From NCBI GenBank assembly GCA_007026445.1, contig VDMD01000009.1, positions 903,052 to 967,051 of the forward strand: 64,000 bases of DNA, written 5' to 3'. Positions 13,201-24,193 of the stretch are shown in pieces (the stretch's first letter is position 1; the number at the start of each line of letters is the position of its first letter). Position numbers and translations under genes: made by a program. Source of the DNA: Schizophyllum amplum. Its lineage: Eukaryota > Basidiomycota > Agaricomycetes > Agaricales > Schizophyllaceae. Below the pieces are notes generated by a model. That model ran no database searches and had not been told where the DNA came from. It saw nothing but the letters and a program-made list of their open reading frames with translations.

Positions 13201-13391
13201 AGATCGGAGGGACGTACGGGTGGAGTCGCGGGCGGGCTGATGAGGCCATTCGGGTTTGCGGTCTTGAGGGCTGCGGTGACGGGGAGGTAATGGCAGACAT
13301 GGATGACTCTGCCGGAGAGCTCGAGGCCGTGGGCTTCGTTGAGCTGCTCGAGCTCGCGGATCTGCTGGCGGACGTGGTCCGTGGTGGCCAT
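10242..13391 (-). CDS. TPS2: Trehalose-6-phosphate phosphatase (TPS2 type)
   Basis: Removes phosphate from trehalose 6-phosphate in the second step of trehalose synthesis, in the cytosolic TPS complex. Nine exons join to 913 aa, the usual size for fungal Tps2. A glycosyltransferase family 20 (TPS-like) domain fills residues ~25-560 and includes WIHDYHLLLVP and RDGMNTTSMEFV; the TTSMEFV form is typical of Tps2. A HAD phosphatase domain follows, with the DxD motif FDYDGT near residue 625, ISGRDG, the GFSAEHGG segment and FCAGDDKTDEDMF near residue 820. All key phosphatase residues are present, so activity is expected. In yeast Tps2 the TPS domain is not catalytic and is thought to bind partners; the same is inferred here. 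Upstream GC-rich DNA has CCCCT/AGGGG motifs that could be stress elements, which is only suggestive. Confidence 0.95.
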
Positions 13392-15971
13392 GGTGGTGGC
13401 GGGAGAGGAAGAAATCAGATTAGGGTACGCTCGTACTCTAGAGTTGAGTCTATATGTATGCGTTCAAAGGTAACGATAATCCGGGGCCCCCGCTCGGATT
13501 GGCAACGTCACACAGCCCCGGCTTGCAATTGATGACGGCAACGATGACCGTGCCGGGTTCTCCCCTTCTTTGTTCTTCCACCGTCTCTCTTTGCCCAGAA
13601 ATGCGGCATGTCCTCCAGCACAACCATGAACCAACGGCGAGGTATCTGACGCAGCAAAATATATGCGCCGTGCGACCTCAAGCGGCTCCGCGGCGATCCG
13701 TCACGGTCACGGTTCGACTTTCGTTTCACCTGCGGATGTGCATACTTCTCGGTCATTCTAGGGCCACCAACTCCCTGCACGTTCAAGGCCGGATAGGGAT
13801 AGGCCGCCCCGAGGCATGGGCCTCCCTCGACGAGCGTGCGAGCCCGCGTATCCTGCCCGTCGCCTTCGGCATGCGTGCCTTTCACGGGGGGCCCCTTCCG
13901 CCTATTCGTCCCTTGGGGCCGAATCCGCCTCGACGCTCGCGCCCGGTCCGAATCGTGCGCGACAGCCCGTCCGAAAAACGGCACCGACGTAGCATACGGT
14001 AGAGAAATCCACACACGAGACGAAAGCAGGCCTTTTGAACCCGGCGGTGATTTTCAAAACGAGGCGGCGCTTGCCCTCGGCTTGTCCCTCACCATAAGAC
14101 TGGAGTTCCACAGCTCGGCAGAGGAGCAGCGACCAAACGTGGGTAGACTTCGGCCCCTTCCGTACGAAGCGTCGTAACGACAAACAGCATCTGATTATCA
14201 TCCTGAGCGATATAGTCTGTCAATGTAACAAGGATGTCATTCAGCGGCCTAGTGAATGAGAAATGACATACGCGAAGTTCGTCCGGCGAAGCGACAATCG
14301 CCCACCAGTAAGGGGCACCCCTGGTCTTCGAACGTGCCTCCCATCGATGCGCAGGTCGTCCCGATGAGTTCACGTTCAGGGTTCTTGTATGCTGTGAACA
14401 AATGTGTTCATGTTGCGAGCAAGTGTTCTTCAAGTTGCGAATTGGATGTATAGTGCCCTTCCGGTGGAGTCCGTCTTGTCAATCGGAGTGTTCGTCTTGC
14501 AAATCGGAGCGTTCGTCTCGTAGTGGACCGGAATGGTCATGTCGTGACTCGGACGAGTCTTCACGGCGGACAACTGTAATTCGGGTAGTGAAGCGGACGT
14601 ACGAGCAGGTGTCGATTGAGCAGACGTACGGGCAGGTATTGAGGCCCGTGGCTGGTCGCCGTTCCTTTCAGTCATCGTGGGACCGTCGGCGTCACTTGAA
14701 AAAATGCCTCTGCCGCGTACGTTCTCATCGACGGCGTGTAGATCCGTGTCCATGTCGTGCATGTAGGTCCGTGTCAGCTGAGTGCAAGCGCGCATCGCAA
14801 GTTGCGCCGAAAGGCAGGTGTTGCCAGATGCAGCAGGAGAAGAACACGGTGTTCGGACCGTAGAAGACACGCCGTTCGGACCGTGGCGTGTAACGTCCGG
14901 GGTCGACAAAGATGGGTTTGCAGTAGTTAAGGGTGAGTATATAATGGAGGGCGGTGAGTATATAATAATCACCGCGACAGACCATACGTGGTCTCGCTAT
15001 CTTGGATGGTCGCCGTGGCGCATCATGGTTCGGTTTGCGCGTGGTGAGCTCGCTGAGCTGCTCGTTGGGCCCTTGCTGAGCCGCGCGTTGAGTCCTTGCC
15101 AAGCACCGATTAGTCGTTGTCGAGCGACGAGTCGTGTCCCCGTCAATTTGCGAGCCGCGCGTTGGGTTCTTGCAGAGCCAGGCGTTAAGTCCTTGCCAAG
15201 TTGCGGCTTGCCTTCTTGCCGTACTGTCAGTCTGTCAATATGCCCAAGGTTCAAACAAAGAGCAATGAACATGGATGAGAAAATAATCAGTAAAAGGGAA
15301 CGAAGCGCTGGATCTCGCGTATCGTAGCACAGACCGGACACAAACTCACGTACTTCAGCGAGGACTTGCAGCGCACTTCAGAGCAGAGCTTTGTGGACCG
15401 GCGCACCTCCATAATCTGTCCAGCATTATTCCAACCGTCATGAGGAGGAGGCCTGGAGACTAGTGAGTCATCTGGGCGAAGGGGACTATAGCCACTGCCA
15501 GGGCAGGAGACGATATTCACTGGCAGGGCCAACGCTGGCCGTGGGAGACCTGTGGGATCCTGTGAGACGTCGGTAGAAAGCGACCTTGCGCATGCAAGGC
15601 CTTGAGATGGCTGGGATTTGAGACGGCTAGAAATCCTTGCATGCGAGCTGTTCGTTGAGAGCGGGTCGAGAGCCAGATTGATTGGACAGTTTCCCTACGT
15701 CTGTGGTATGTCTAGCCACGGTACAAAGTTTATGCGCGCGTTGAGTTCGGAAGCAGCGCGATGCGCTCAGAGCGCTAGTTTCGAGTGCACATCACGAAGC
15801 AAGAGAAGTGGCGACTGGCCGGTCGTGAAGGTACAAGTTCATGGGTCGCTTGTCGTGGCAAGGACGCGGGACGAGTGATGACGATATTTGGCTTTGTTGT
15901 GGACGTGTACCTGACGTGGCCGACGCGGTCAGAAAACGCTTTCGGAACCGTATCGTTCTCCTCAAGATTTC
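13392..15971. other. Gene-free region between TPS2 and SEC24
   Basis: About 2.6 kb between divergent genes, holding both promoters. Frames of up to about 180 codons exist but lack an ATG start or splice support, and their translations are compositionally random. Several short tandem repeats are present near 14470-14520, 14590-14640, 14933-14970 and 15060-15210. I could not identify a transposon. Confidence 0.45.
14933..14970 (+). repeat. Short tandem repeat with GTGAGTATATAAT units
   Basis: The word GTGAGTATATAAT occurs twice within 38 bp, separated by GGAGGGCG. It contains TATA-like and splice-donor-like words, but no gene starts nearby. Confidence 0.5.
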
Positions 15972-18900
15972 ATGTCGACGCCCGCTCAACAGCTTCCTCC
16001 AGGATGGGTGGCAGAATGGTGCGTGCGCTGTGCCCTCATCCAGAAATCAGCTCATCTAGCGCACACAGGGACCCCAACGCCCAGCGCTACCTCTTTATTG
16101 GTTCGTTCGGAGTGCACGAATGCGCGTGCGCAATTGACCATTCGTCCAGAGTCCGCGAGCGGCCACACTCAGTGGGAGGTCCCGGGCCCCGCAGGCCCCC
16201 AGGCCACCCCCAACCCCGCGGGATCGCCCCCGCCCGGGAGCCATCATCACACAAAACGGCGCCAATACGCGGCGGGACAGACGCAAGCGTACTATGGCGC
16301 AGGCGAGAACTATGCAGAGCCAGGGGGATATGTCGGCGGCGCAGGCCCGGCGCCTGGGCAGCCGCCCGTACACCCCGCGTACGCGTCGTCCGCGGCGCCC
16401 GGCGGCCAGCTGTTTACGCCCGGCGAGCAGGCGATCCCCCAGGCGCCCTACTTCGCGCCGCAGGACGGCCAGCCGCCGATGGGGAACCCCGCCGATCAGT
16501 TCGCCTACCCGCAGGGCGCGCCGCCGCAACAGCCCGGCGTGGCGGGCCTCGCGGACCAGTTCGGGCAGATGGGCCTCGGCGGCGGCGCGGGCGGCGCGTA
16601 CAAACCCTTCCAGCTCTACACCACGAACCTCCTGACGTCGCCGCCGGACGCGCGCGATTTGGTGCTCCCGCCGCCTGAGATCCGCCTGCCGCAGAACGCG
16701 TCCGTGTCCCCCTCGCCGGTTGCGAATGCGGATGCGTCATACCAGCGCAGCACGGTCAATGCGGTGCCGAACTCGTCGTCGCTGCTCGCCAAGTCGAAGC
16801 TGCCGTTTGGGCTCATTATCACACCGTACCGGTCGGTCAAGGAAGAGGAGGCGGTGCCAGTCGTGACGGACACGATCATCGCGCGCTGTCGCCGCTGCCG
16901 CACGTACATCAACCCCTACGTGCAGTTTATCGACGGCGGCAACCGCTGGCGCTGCTGCATGTGCAACATGTCGAACGAGGTGCCGCAGCTATTTGACTGG
17001 GACCAGGTTCGGAATCAGCCTGGCGATCGGTGGTCGCGCCCCGAGCTGAACCACGGCGTGGTCGAGTTCGTCGCGCCCGCGGACTACATGATCCGACCCC
17101 CGCAGCCGCCTACCTATGTGTTCCTCATTGACGTCAGTCACCCTGCGGTGCAGTCGGGTATGGTCGCCACCGCCGCTCGCGCGATCCTCGAAAACCTCGA
17201 AAGGATCCCGGATGAGGATGGTCGTACCAAGATCGCTATCATCTGCTACGATGTGTCGCTGTACTTCTTCTCTATGCCGGTATGCATTCTCTAGCAGCCT
17301 TTGTCTCGTTGCTTACACATGTTGCAGCCGGGCACCACGGATTGCGCTATGCTCGTGATGTCTGACACGGACGACGTCTTCCTCCCCAAGCCGACCGACC
17401 TTCTGGTCAATCTTGCGGAAGCTCGCGCGTCTTTGGAGTCATTGCTTGCACGTCTCCCGGATATCTTCGCCGAGAATAGCATCGTTGGAAGCGCGATGGG
17501 TCCCGGTCTGCAGGCCGCATACAAGTTGATGGTGCGCATGTTCCTCTGTGATGATGTACACTCGTCCTCATATTATTGCAGTCCGCGATTGGAGGCAAGA
17601 TCATTGTCTTGTCTGCGAGTCTGCCGAACATCGGTGCGGGCGCGCTGAAGAACCGCGAGGATCCAAAGGTCTTGGGGACATCGAAAGAATCGGGTCTTTT
17701 GCAAGCAGCATCACCCTTCTACAAGACATTTGCTATCGATTGCTCGCGTGCGCAGGTCACGGTGGATATGTTCTTGTTCAGCGCGTCTTACCAGGACGTC
17801 GCAAGTCTTGGTGCGTCTGCCATCAATTCCAAGCTGCGCCGATTCTTATAATCTTTTCTCAGCGTGTTTGCCGCACTACACGACTGGGCAAACGTTCTAC
17901 TACCCTTCGTTCAATGCTGCAAGGACGGAGGACGCGGTGAAGTTCGCTCACGAATTCGGTGCAGTCTTGGCAATGCCTATCATGTTAGAGGCCGTTATGC
18001 GTGTTCGTGCTTCCCGTGGATTGCGTATGGCGTCTTTCCACGGGAACTTCTTCGTGCGCTCGACCGACCTCCTTGCAATGCCCACCGTTCCACAAGACCA
18101 GTCGTACGCCATCGAGGTACAGATCGAGGAGAACATCAGCGCACCATTCGTCGTCCTGCAAACCGCGGTCTTGCATACCAGTTGCTACGGTTAGTGCTCA
18201 CTATATGATTTTGACGAATGACCGGGCTCAGAACTGTCACAGGCGAGCGCAGAATCCGGGTTATCACCACAGCACTGCCGACCACCTCCAACCTCTCCGA
18301 GCTCTTTGCCTCTGCAGACCAAGTGGCCATCGCCACGCTGCTCGCCAACAAGGCCGTCGAGCGCACACTAACGCATAAGCTCGAGGACGCCCGCGACGGG
18401 CTTTTCCAACGGCTTGTCGACATACTCGTCGCGTACCGCAACAGCATGACCGCCGGCGGCGCGGGCGCGAGCTCGCAGCTGGCGATTGCTGAGAACATGA
18501 AGATGCTGCCGGCCCTTCTCCTCGGCCTGTTGAAGAATGTCGGCATCCGGCAGAGTGCACAGATACCGCCTGACATTCGCGCGTACGCGCAGGCGCTGCT
18601 CACGGCGCTGCCGAGCCAGCTGCTGGTGCCGTACATCTACCCGAACTTTTACTCGTTGCACAATATGCCGCCAGAGGTGCGTGGTGGCTGATGGCTTGGA
18701 GCTGTGTTTGCTGATGGTAGATTTTGTAGGCTGGTGTTGTGACTGAGCATGGGGTGATGCTGCCGCCGCCGTTGCCGCTGTCGTCGGAGCGGCTTGAGCG
18801 GCACGGGCTGTACCTCATCGAGGATGGGCAGACAATGTTCTTGTGGATTGGCCGGGACGCAGTGCCGCAGCTCGTCATGGATGTCTTCGACCTTCCGAGC

Positions 18901-19384
18901 TACGAAGTCCTGCGCGCGGGGAAGGCGAGTTCCTGTCACTCTGCAAGTTATTCCTCACTAAACATATTTATTTGTAGACGACACTGCCAATATTGGACAA
19001 CCCCTTCTCGCAGCGCATCAACGCGATCATTCAAAAGACGCGCGAGATGCGACGTGGGCCTTACTACCCGCACCTCTACGTTGTGAAGGAGGACGGCGAG
19101 CCGGCATTGAGGTTGTGGGCGCTGAGCATGCTCATCCAGGATCGGGCGGATGTGCTGCCGAGCTATTCGCAGTTCTTGACGTCGCTTCGGGAAAAGGTGT
19201 GTTCAATCATTTCTTTCCCTGCTGCTTTTGTTATTCGTTCTCTGCCCGATTCTCTGCTGTATGCCTTTCTCCGCTGTACTATTCTTCGCACATCGGCCAT
19301 GCACTTCGTTCTGCGTATTTCCGCTTTCATGGCAATTGGGCTGATGCGCTTTCACAGGTGAACGGCGGTAGCGGCGGGTACTGA
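15972..19384 (+). CDS. SEC24: COPII coat subunit Sec24 with N-terminal WW domain
   Basis: Cargo-selecting subunit of the COPII coat that buds vesicles from the ER. Ten exons join to exactly 948 codons (947 aa). Residues ~7-40 form a WW domain (LPPGW, then RYLF, then HTQWEVP) assembled across the first three exons. A Pro-, Gly- and Gln-rich segment follows to about residue 190. The Sec23/Sec24 zinc finger reads CRRC with an 18-residue gap to CCMC (three exons downstream of the WW segment all lie in one long exon). Then come the trunk ([17 protein letters not shown]), beta-sandwich, helical and C-terminal gelsolin-like ([16 protein letters not shown]) regions, complete to a short Gly-rich end. 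The intron after exon 8 (from 18925) has a GC donor (GCGAGT). The ATG starts one residue block before the WW domain. Confidence 0.95.
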
Positions 19385-19828
19385 GTACTGTAAATTATGG
19401 CTGGAGGTCCGAGTCTCGTTTTGTCGGTCGCGGAGCCGACCAGTAGATATGTTCTCGCTCGATTTTTGAACTGGAATTCCTTCCTGCCTACAGTCATGTT
19501 TGATGGGTGTGTGTGATATAGTTAGTTTCTCGCGGCCGACGTTCGTTAGGGAGTTAGTGTTGACGGCACTTGAGCTAACAGCATTAAAGGTTCGGTTAAT
19601 GATTCACTCCTGGAATTGTCCCGCTACATCCACTGCACGCTCTCTTCTCTCGATGCTCTCGAAAAGGCTGCCTTGGGATACTAGAGGCTCTCGTTCGGGG
19701 TTCAAACTAGATAAGTAGTAGGGACGCTCACTTCAGCCGGGCCATAAACCGCGTCACAAAGTGGGTGTCACGCGGACAGTGACGATTCGGACACCTTGTC
19801 TTTTCCCGTCATCGTCGCGGCGCTCACC

Positions 19829-22557
19829 ATGTCCATCCATCACAGCCAACAAAAAGAATCACTTGGTCGTAGCCTGGCCATGATGGACAAAGATACGTCT
19901 GCTCGGACGGCACGGCAAGCGCTTTGCGCAGATATCCGCGACATTCCCCAGGTTGCGGTTCAAATCTTCCTCGACCACTTCATGCCACCTCCCCCAGTCG
20001 ATGTCGACATCCTCGTCGACAAGCTTTCGCGCAAGTCCGATCATACTGCACGACCTGTACTCTCTCTTGTCGAAGGCGCCGAGTGCTGGGAAGCCTATCG
20101 TACACAGCCAGCACGTCGAGCGAAGGACAACAAATTAGAACATGCGATATACTCAGACCTAGAGCACATTGGCGCGCAGATCGCCGCATTCTGTTGCGAA
20201 ATTAACGGCAAGTTGAAGCAGACGACCATTTTAAAGATGAACGGCACCAAGCTCTTGCCAAGTGTCATCTACACGTCGGCAGAACCCGACGGCGTACGCG
20301 TCCTCGTCCATCATCAGCCATCCTGGGGGAGTGCCGCCATCACTGAAGAGTATGAGCTGCGCCAAAGCGCGGCTATGGACGTACGTCTATTCATCAACAT
20401 CCCTCGTCAACGCGTCGTACTGATACATCGTGCAGAACCATCAAAAAGTCATCTGGAATATGTTTCACAGCATGCGCACCGATGTTCGCCGCCGCTTTGT
20501 CTTCGGCTTGACCATCGAAAACACAACTGTTCGACTGTGGCACATGAACCGCGAGGTGATTATCGTCAGTGAGCCCTTTGACATGAACAAAGTGCGTAGG
20601 GGAATTATCGCGCATCACGAATATTGACATTTATGTAGGACTGGCGCATCTTCGCCGATGTGTACGCACGTTTCTCCTTCGCCTCATCTACTAGGCTTGG
20701 CTATGACGATACCATTGTGCTGCGAGACCACAGGCAGCAGCGGGACGGGCATCCGTCATACCGTATCTTCGTCGACGACATCGCCTACATTACTACCGAG
20801 ACGCTGGCCAATTACGCGGTACATGACGGCTTCGGGCGATCCACTCGCGTCTTCCGCGCTTACCGCGACGGTCAACCTGCGACGGACGATATCTACGCCA
20901 TCAAGGACAACTGGTTAAGGGAGGCACACGATCTCGAGTTCAACACATACAAGGACATCATGACAGCGATCGAGAAGCACGACTGGTCCCACTACCGAGC
21001 GCCTCCAGTCGACGCCCGCGAACTCAACGATGCAAGCTGGGATGAAGGCGATACTGTGGATCCGAGGCACGGACAAGATGGTTTTGATCGCAAGTCCTAT
21101 TTCATCAAAATCATTGCAGGTATCCTTGTCAAGACCAAGGACGAGGACGATGGAGAGGGAGAGGGATCCATAATCGACAACACACTACATGTCATTTCCG
21201 GAGGCTTCCAGATGCCTGAGCGCTGCGAGAGCCTGTGTGTATTCGCCCGCTACAACGACGGAGCTTCTGCCGCCCGGAAGGGACGAACTGCGACGTACGT
21301 GTCGACCGCGACCCAGGAAAGTGAAACGAGTGGCGACGAAACAGCGCAGGCAGCGCGTCTCCCGGTTATGGGATGTTTTGAACGGAAGGTCTATGCACGC
21401 ATGCATCACCGCTCTGTCATGCTGTACGCTCAGCCCTTGGACAAGATCAAGTCGGCTTCTCTGGCTTTCAAGGTCTTGTCTGATGCCTCGTACGGTGAGT
21501 GCCTCGCACGTGAATGTCAACCACGCACTGACGGTTTGCGTAGCTCTCTTCATAATGCATCAACTCGACCTTTGTCACCGTGACATGAGCCCGTACAACG
21601 TCCTATCGGTCGGTGGACAGGGCGTTCTTGCCGATTTTGAGTACGTCAAGCGTAAAGACACTGCGACTCGTGACACCTCACGGACGGTAAGCACTCTTGC
21701 CTCTGCCTATGTATTTATGGACTGTAGTTGACGCCAACTATGGCCAGGGCACCGCCAACTTCATGGCCGTTGAGGTTATGCGAGGGAATCATCTGAGACA
21801 ACAGACTCAGTCGCTTTCTAACAGGAAGAATCGATTCGACGAGGCCTCAGACGAACAAGAAATCGTACCGTGGGAATTTCGGGACGTTCACGACCTCGAG
21901 TCTGTGTGGTGGATCGCTCTCTGGCTCCTATTTCGCGATACTGCCGAGCCAGACGCGCTCACTCCTCCGTATCAAATCGATGCGCACAAGGCTATGTACC
22001 CGATTCTATTCCCCGGCGTCATCGACGACTCCGAACGCTCGAAATACCTCACCCATGATTACCTCCGAACCGCTACCAACGTTCTTCCGCCACACTGGAA
22101 GGCCGTCATAGGAAAGCCTTTGAAGTTGTTCCGGAGATCACTCTCACTTTTCTACGACCGAGAAAATGTTGACCAGAGACTCTTCCCCACCATGTGGTAC
22201 GAGATCGACCGGGTAGTCTGCGCAGCCGGGGAGGCGCTGACCGGACAGCTGGTGCCGTTCGTGTTCGACGGGCGTGCTCCTTTGGTGGAGGAGAGATCCC
22301 CGGATGACGCGGACACTCACGCGATCCCGCCTCCCCCGGTTTTCGGAGAGCTTGACTTGGACAGAGTGGTAACGACTACACCGATGGACGAAGACCAGGA
22401 GAAACCACTTCGTCGCTCCCTACTCAATGATCTCAAGCGCGCACGGCCCGGCGAGGATGACGAAACGACTGGTTCAGGACGAGACGGCGAGGCGGTCGTC
22501 AACGAAGACGTCGAAGAGTATCGCGTCACGAAGAAGGCGAAGCATGGGGGCTCGTAG
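19829..22557 (+). CDS. FunK1-family fungal protein kinase
   Basis: A protein kinase-like protein of the FunK1 family, expanded in mushroom-forming fungi; targets are unknown. Five exons (19829-20380, 20436-20591, 20639-21494, 21544-21686, 21748-22557) give 838 aa. The catalytic loop reads LCHRDMSPYNVL near residue 533 with the HRD motif intact. The magnesium-binding position reads LADFEY instead of DFG, which is usual in this family. The block GTANFMAVEVM matches the activation-segment end, and DLESVWWIALW is the family-typical helix. The C-terminal ~100 residues are acidic and Lys/Arg-rich (KRARPGEDDE, KKAKHGG) and could hold nuclear localisation signals. The upstream in-frame start at 19796 is a TTG, so the ATG at 19829 was chosen. 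No paralogue lies in this window. Confidence 0.9.
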
Positions 22558-23034
22558 ATCATAGTGCGCCTTACTTAAGTACTTGCCCATTGTCTTCAAT
22601 ATTCACGCTGTCCTTCATGTACATGAAATTCCCGCCGTATTCCCCCCACTATGGCCGCGACCCTGGTCAGCGTCGCTACAGTTTAGTGAGTTGATTGTTC
22701 AGATTATGCTGGTATTTCGACCGCAGACAGTATGTGCCCCGTGAGCGATTCACTCCTATTCGCTAGAAGTTACCTTGCTTGCAAGGTCTCTCCACACCCT
22801 TAATTCCGGATACTTTTCCGTACATAAGACCAAATAGTGACTCTTGTCGGCCCAAAAGTCCGAAAAACCAACGTCCAATACAAGCAAAGGTCAAGGCCGA
22901 GCGCAGCCGGCACTTCCTCTAAAGTTGAACGAGTGACGTACACAATTGTGTCACGTCAATGAAGTAACGTGATCAAGCACATGATTGTGACACACGCGCC
23001 AACCTCAACTTTATCTTGACCCCCAGCCACAACC
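22558..23034. other. Intergenic region upstream of NNF1
   Basis: About 480 bp holding the 3' end of the FunK1 gene and the NNF1 promoter. The last ~115 bp hold a small inverted-repeat element, listed separately. No other gene or RNA is seen. Confidence 0.45.
22919..23013. repeat. Small inverted-repeat (MITE-like) element
   Basis: About 95 bp begins TAAAGTTGAACG and ends CCTCAACTTTA, which are reverse complements apart from one or two bases. Inside are further near-palindromes built from GTGACGT, CACAATTGTGTCACGT and AACGTGATC. It ends about 22 bp before the NNF1 start codon, so it lies in the 5' leader or core promoter. No clear target-site duplication was identified. Confidence 0.45.
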
Positions 23035-24019
23035 ATGGACAGAAACACGACAGCTAGCCGCCGTTGGGTCCATTTTCATTCAGCGCTGCAACTCGCAGTA
23101 TCTCGCGCTTCTCATAAATGGACGTCAGTGCTTAGTTTATTGGTGTTGGAACTTAGCTCGCTCACAGACGATTACTACTGCCATGCAGCTTCGAAGATTT
23201 CGCCCTCTGCTTTCCGGACTTTGTAGAGCGGGACAGAGATACAGCAACCCAGCTGTTCAACCGGACGTCCGACTATATAGAGAGTCAAATTTCTGTAAGC
23301 AAGATATCTTGCGTGTGGTGGCCGCTCGCTCATCGTCAAACAGAGAATGGTGCAGGAAATATGTGATGAACACAACATGCAGACTAGCATCGACACACTA
23401 CATCGGCAAGTAGAAGGCCAATACGTCTACGCGTTGCTGATGAATAACATCTTCCAGCATTGTAGCCGAGGCCAAAGAGCTCGATCAGATTCTCGCTGCA
23501 TCAGGTAGGGTCTTGTATGCACTCATAAGGCTGAACTGCTTAGGACTATGCTCTCTGTACATGTGTAGGACGACCTGCACCACCAGACGTTTGGGCGTTG
23601 TCTACCACGCCGCGTAACGCCATTGCTGCGCGGACGGTACCGCAGCTCCAGAGGACCCGGGACGCTCTGAAGGCAATGCTTGCTGAGGTACGCTTCGCCT
23701 TTCCTGACTTTATTGACTAACTTCCCTTCTTTTATCGGCCCTCTGTCACTCATCCATCTCCTCAGAGGAAATCAAAGAACATCGAGATGCTACGAAGTGT
23801 CGAAGAGGATCGCGCGGTGGCGGAGGCTGCAAATCGTGAAGCCCACGATCGGATGAACGCAATAGAGGGAGTAAGAACACCATTTGAGTTTTTTATTGAC
23901 ATGTTGTGTTAATGCGCGGTGAACAGGTCATACAAGAATTTGAGAAGCTCCCGGTTGAGCCGCTGGATTCGTGGGCTGTAACAGTGCACGAGACTGTGCA
24001 AGGAAGACCGCAGCCGTGA
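23035..24019 (+). CDS. NNF1: Kinetochore MIND/Mis12-complex subunit Nnf1 (PMF1)
   Basis: A subunit of the four-protein Mis12/MIND complex that links centromeric chromatin to the Ndc80 complex. Seven exons join to exactly 621 nt (206 aa), matching Nnf1/PMF1 size. Near the N-terminus the pattern WTFEDFALCFPDF matches the Nnf1 motif of an aromatic/Phe segment followed by CFP. The next helix (FNRTSDYIESQISRMVQEIC) leads to a segment like the family's EERNVVxxLNELDxLIxEAK, here DEHNMQ, then IDTLHR, then IVAEAKEL. The C-terminal half is coiled coil (REAHDRMNAIEGVIQEFEKL). The third intron uses a GC donor (GCAAGT at 23406); only that choice keeps the frame. Overall similarity to Nnf1 is low, as usual for kinetochore proteins, so the call rests on pattern, length and helix layout. 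Confidence 0.75.
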
Positions 24020-24193
24020 GGTGTCCGACCGTTACTCGACGTCTGCAATGTCGTTACTTGCATATACATACTTAGCCTGGAGTATCGAGTATCCCGCATC
24101 TTGAGTTGATTCAGGTGCGGTCATCATCGTTTCAATTCATGACACAAATAGTACTGATATGCGAACCCAGACTTGATAAATAACTCAAAAAAG

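Noticed and set aside
14430..14972. 180-codon Thr/Ser-rich frame
   Set aside because: It begins at a GTG, has no splice support and overlaps short tandem repeats.
19560..19740. A tRNA-like GGGGTTCAAACTAG word near 19700
   Set aside because: No matching acceptor or anticodon stems could be folded around it.
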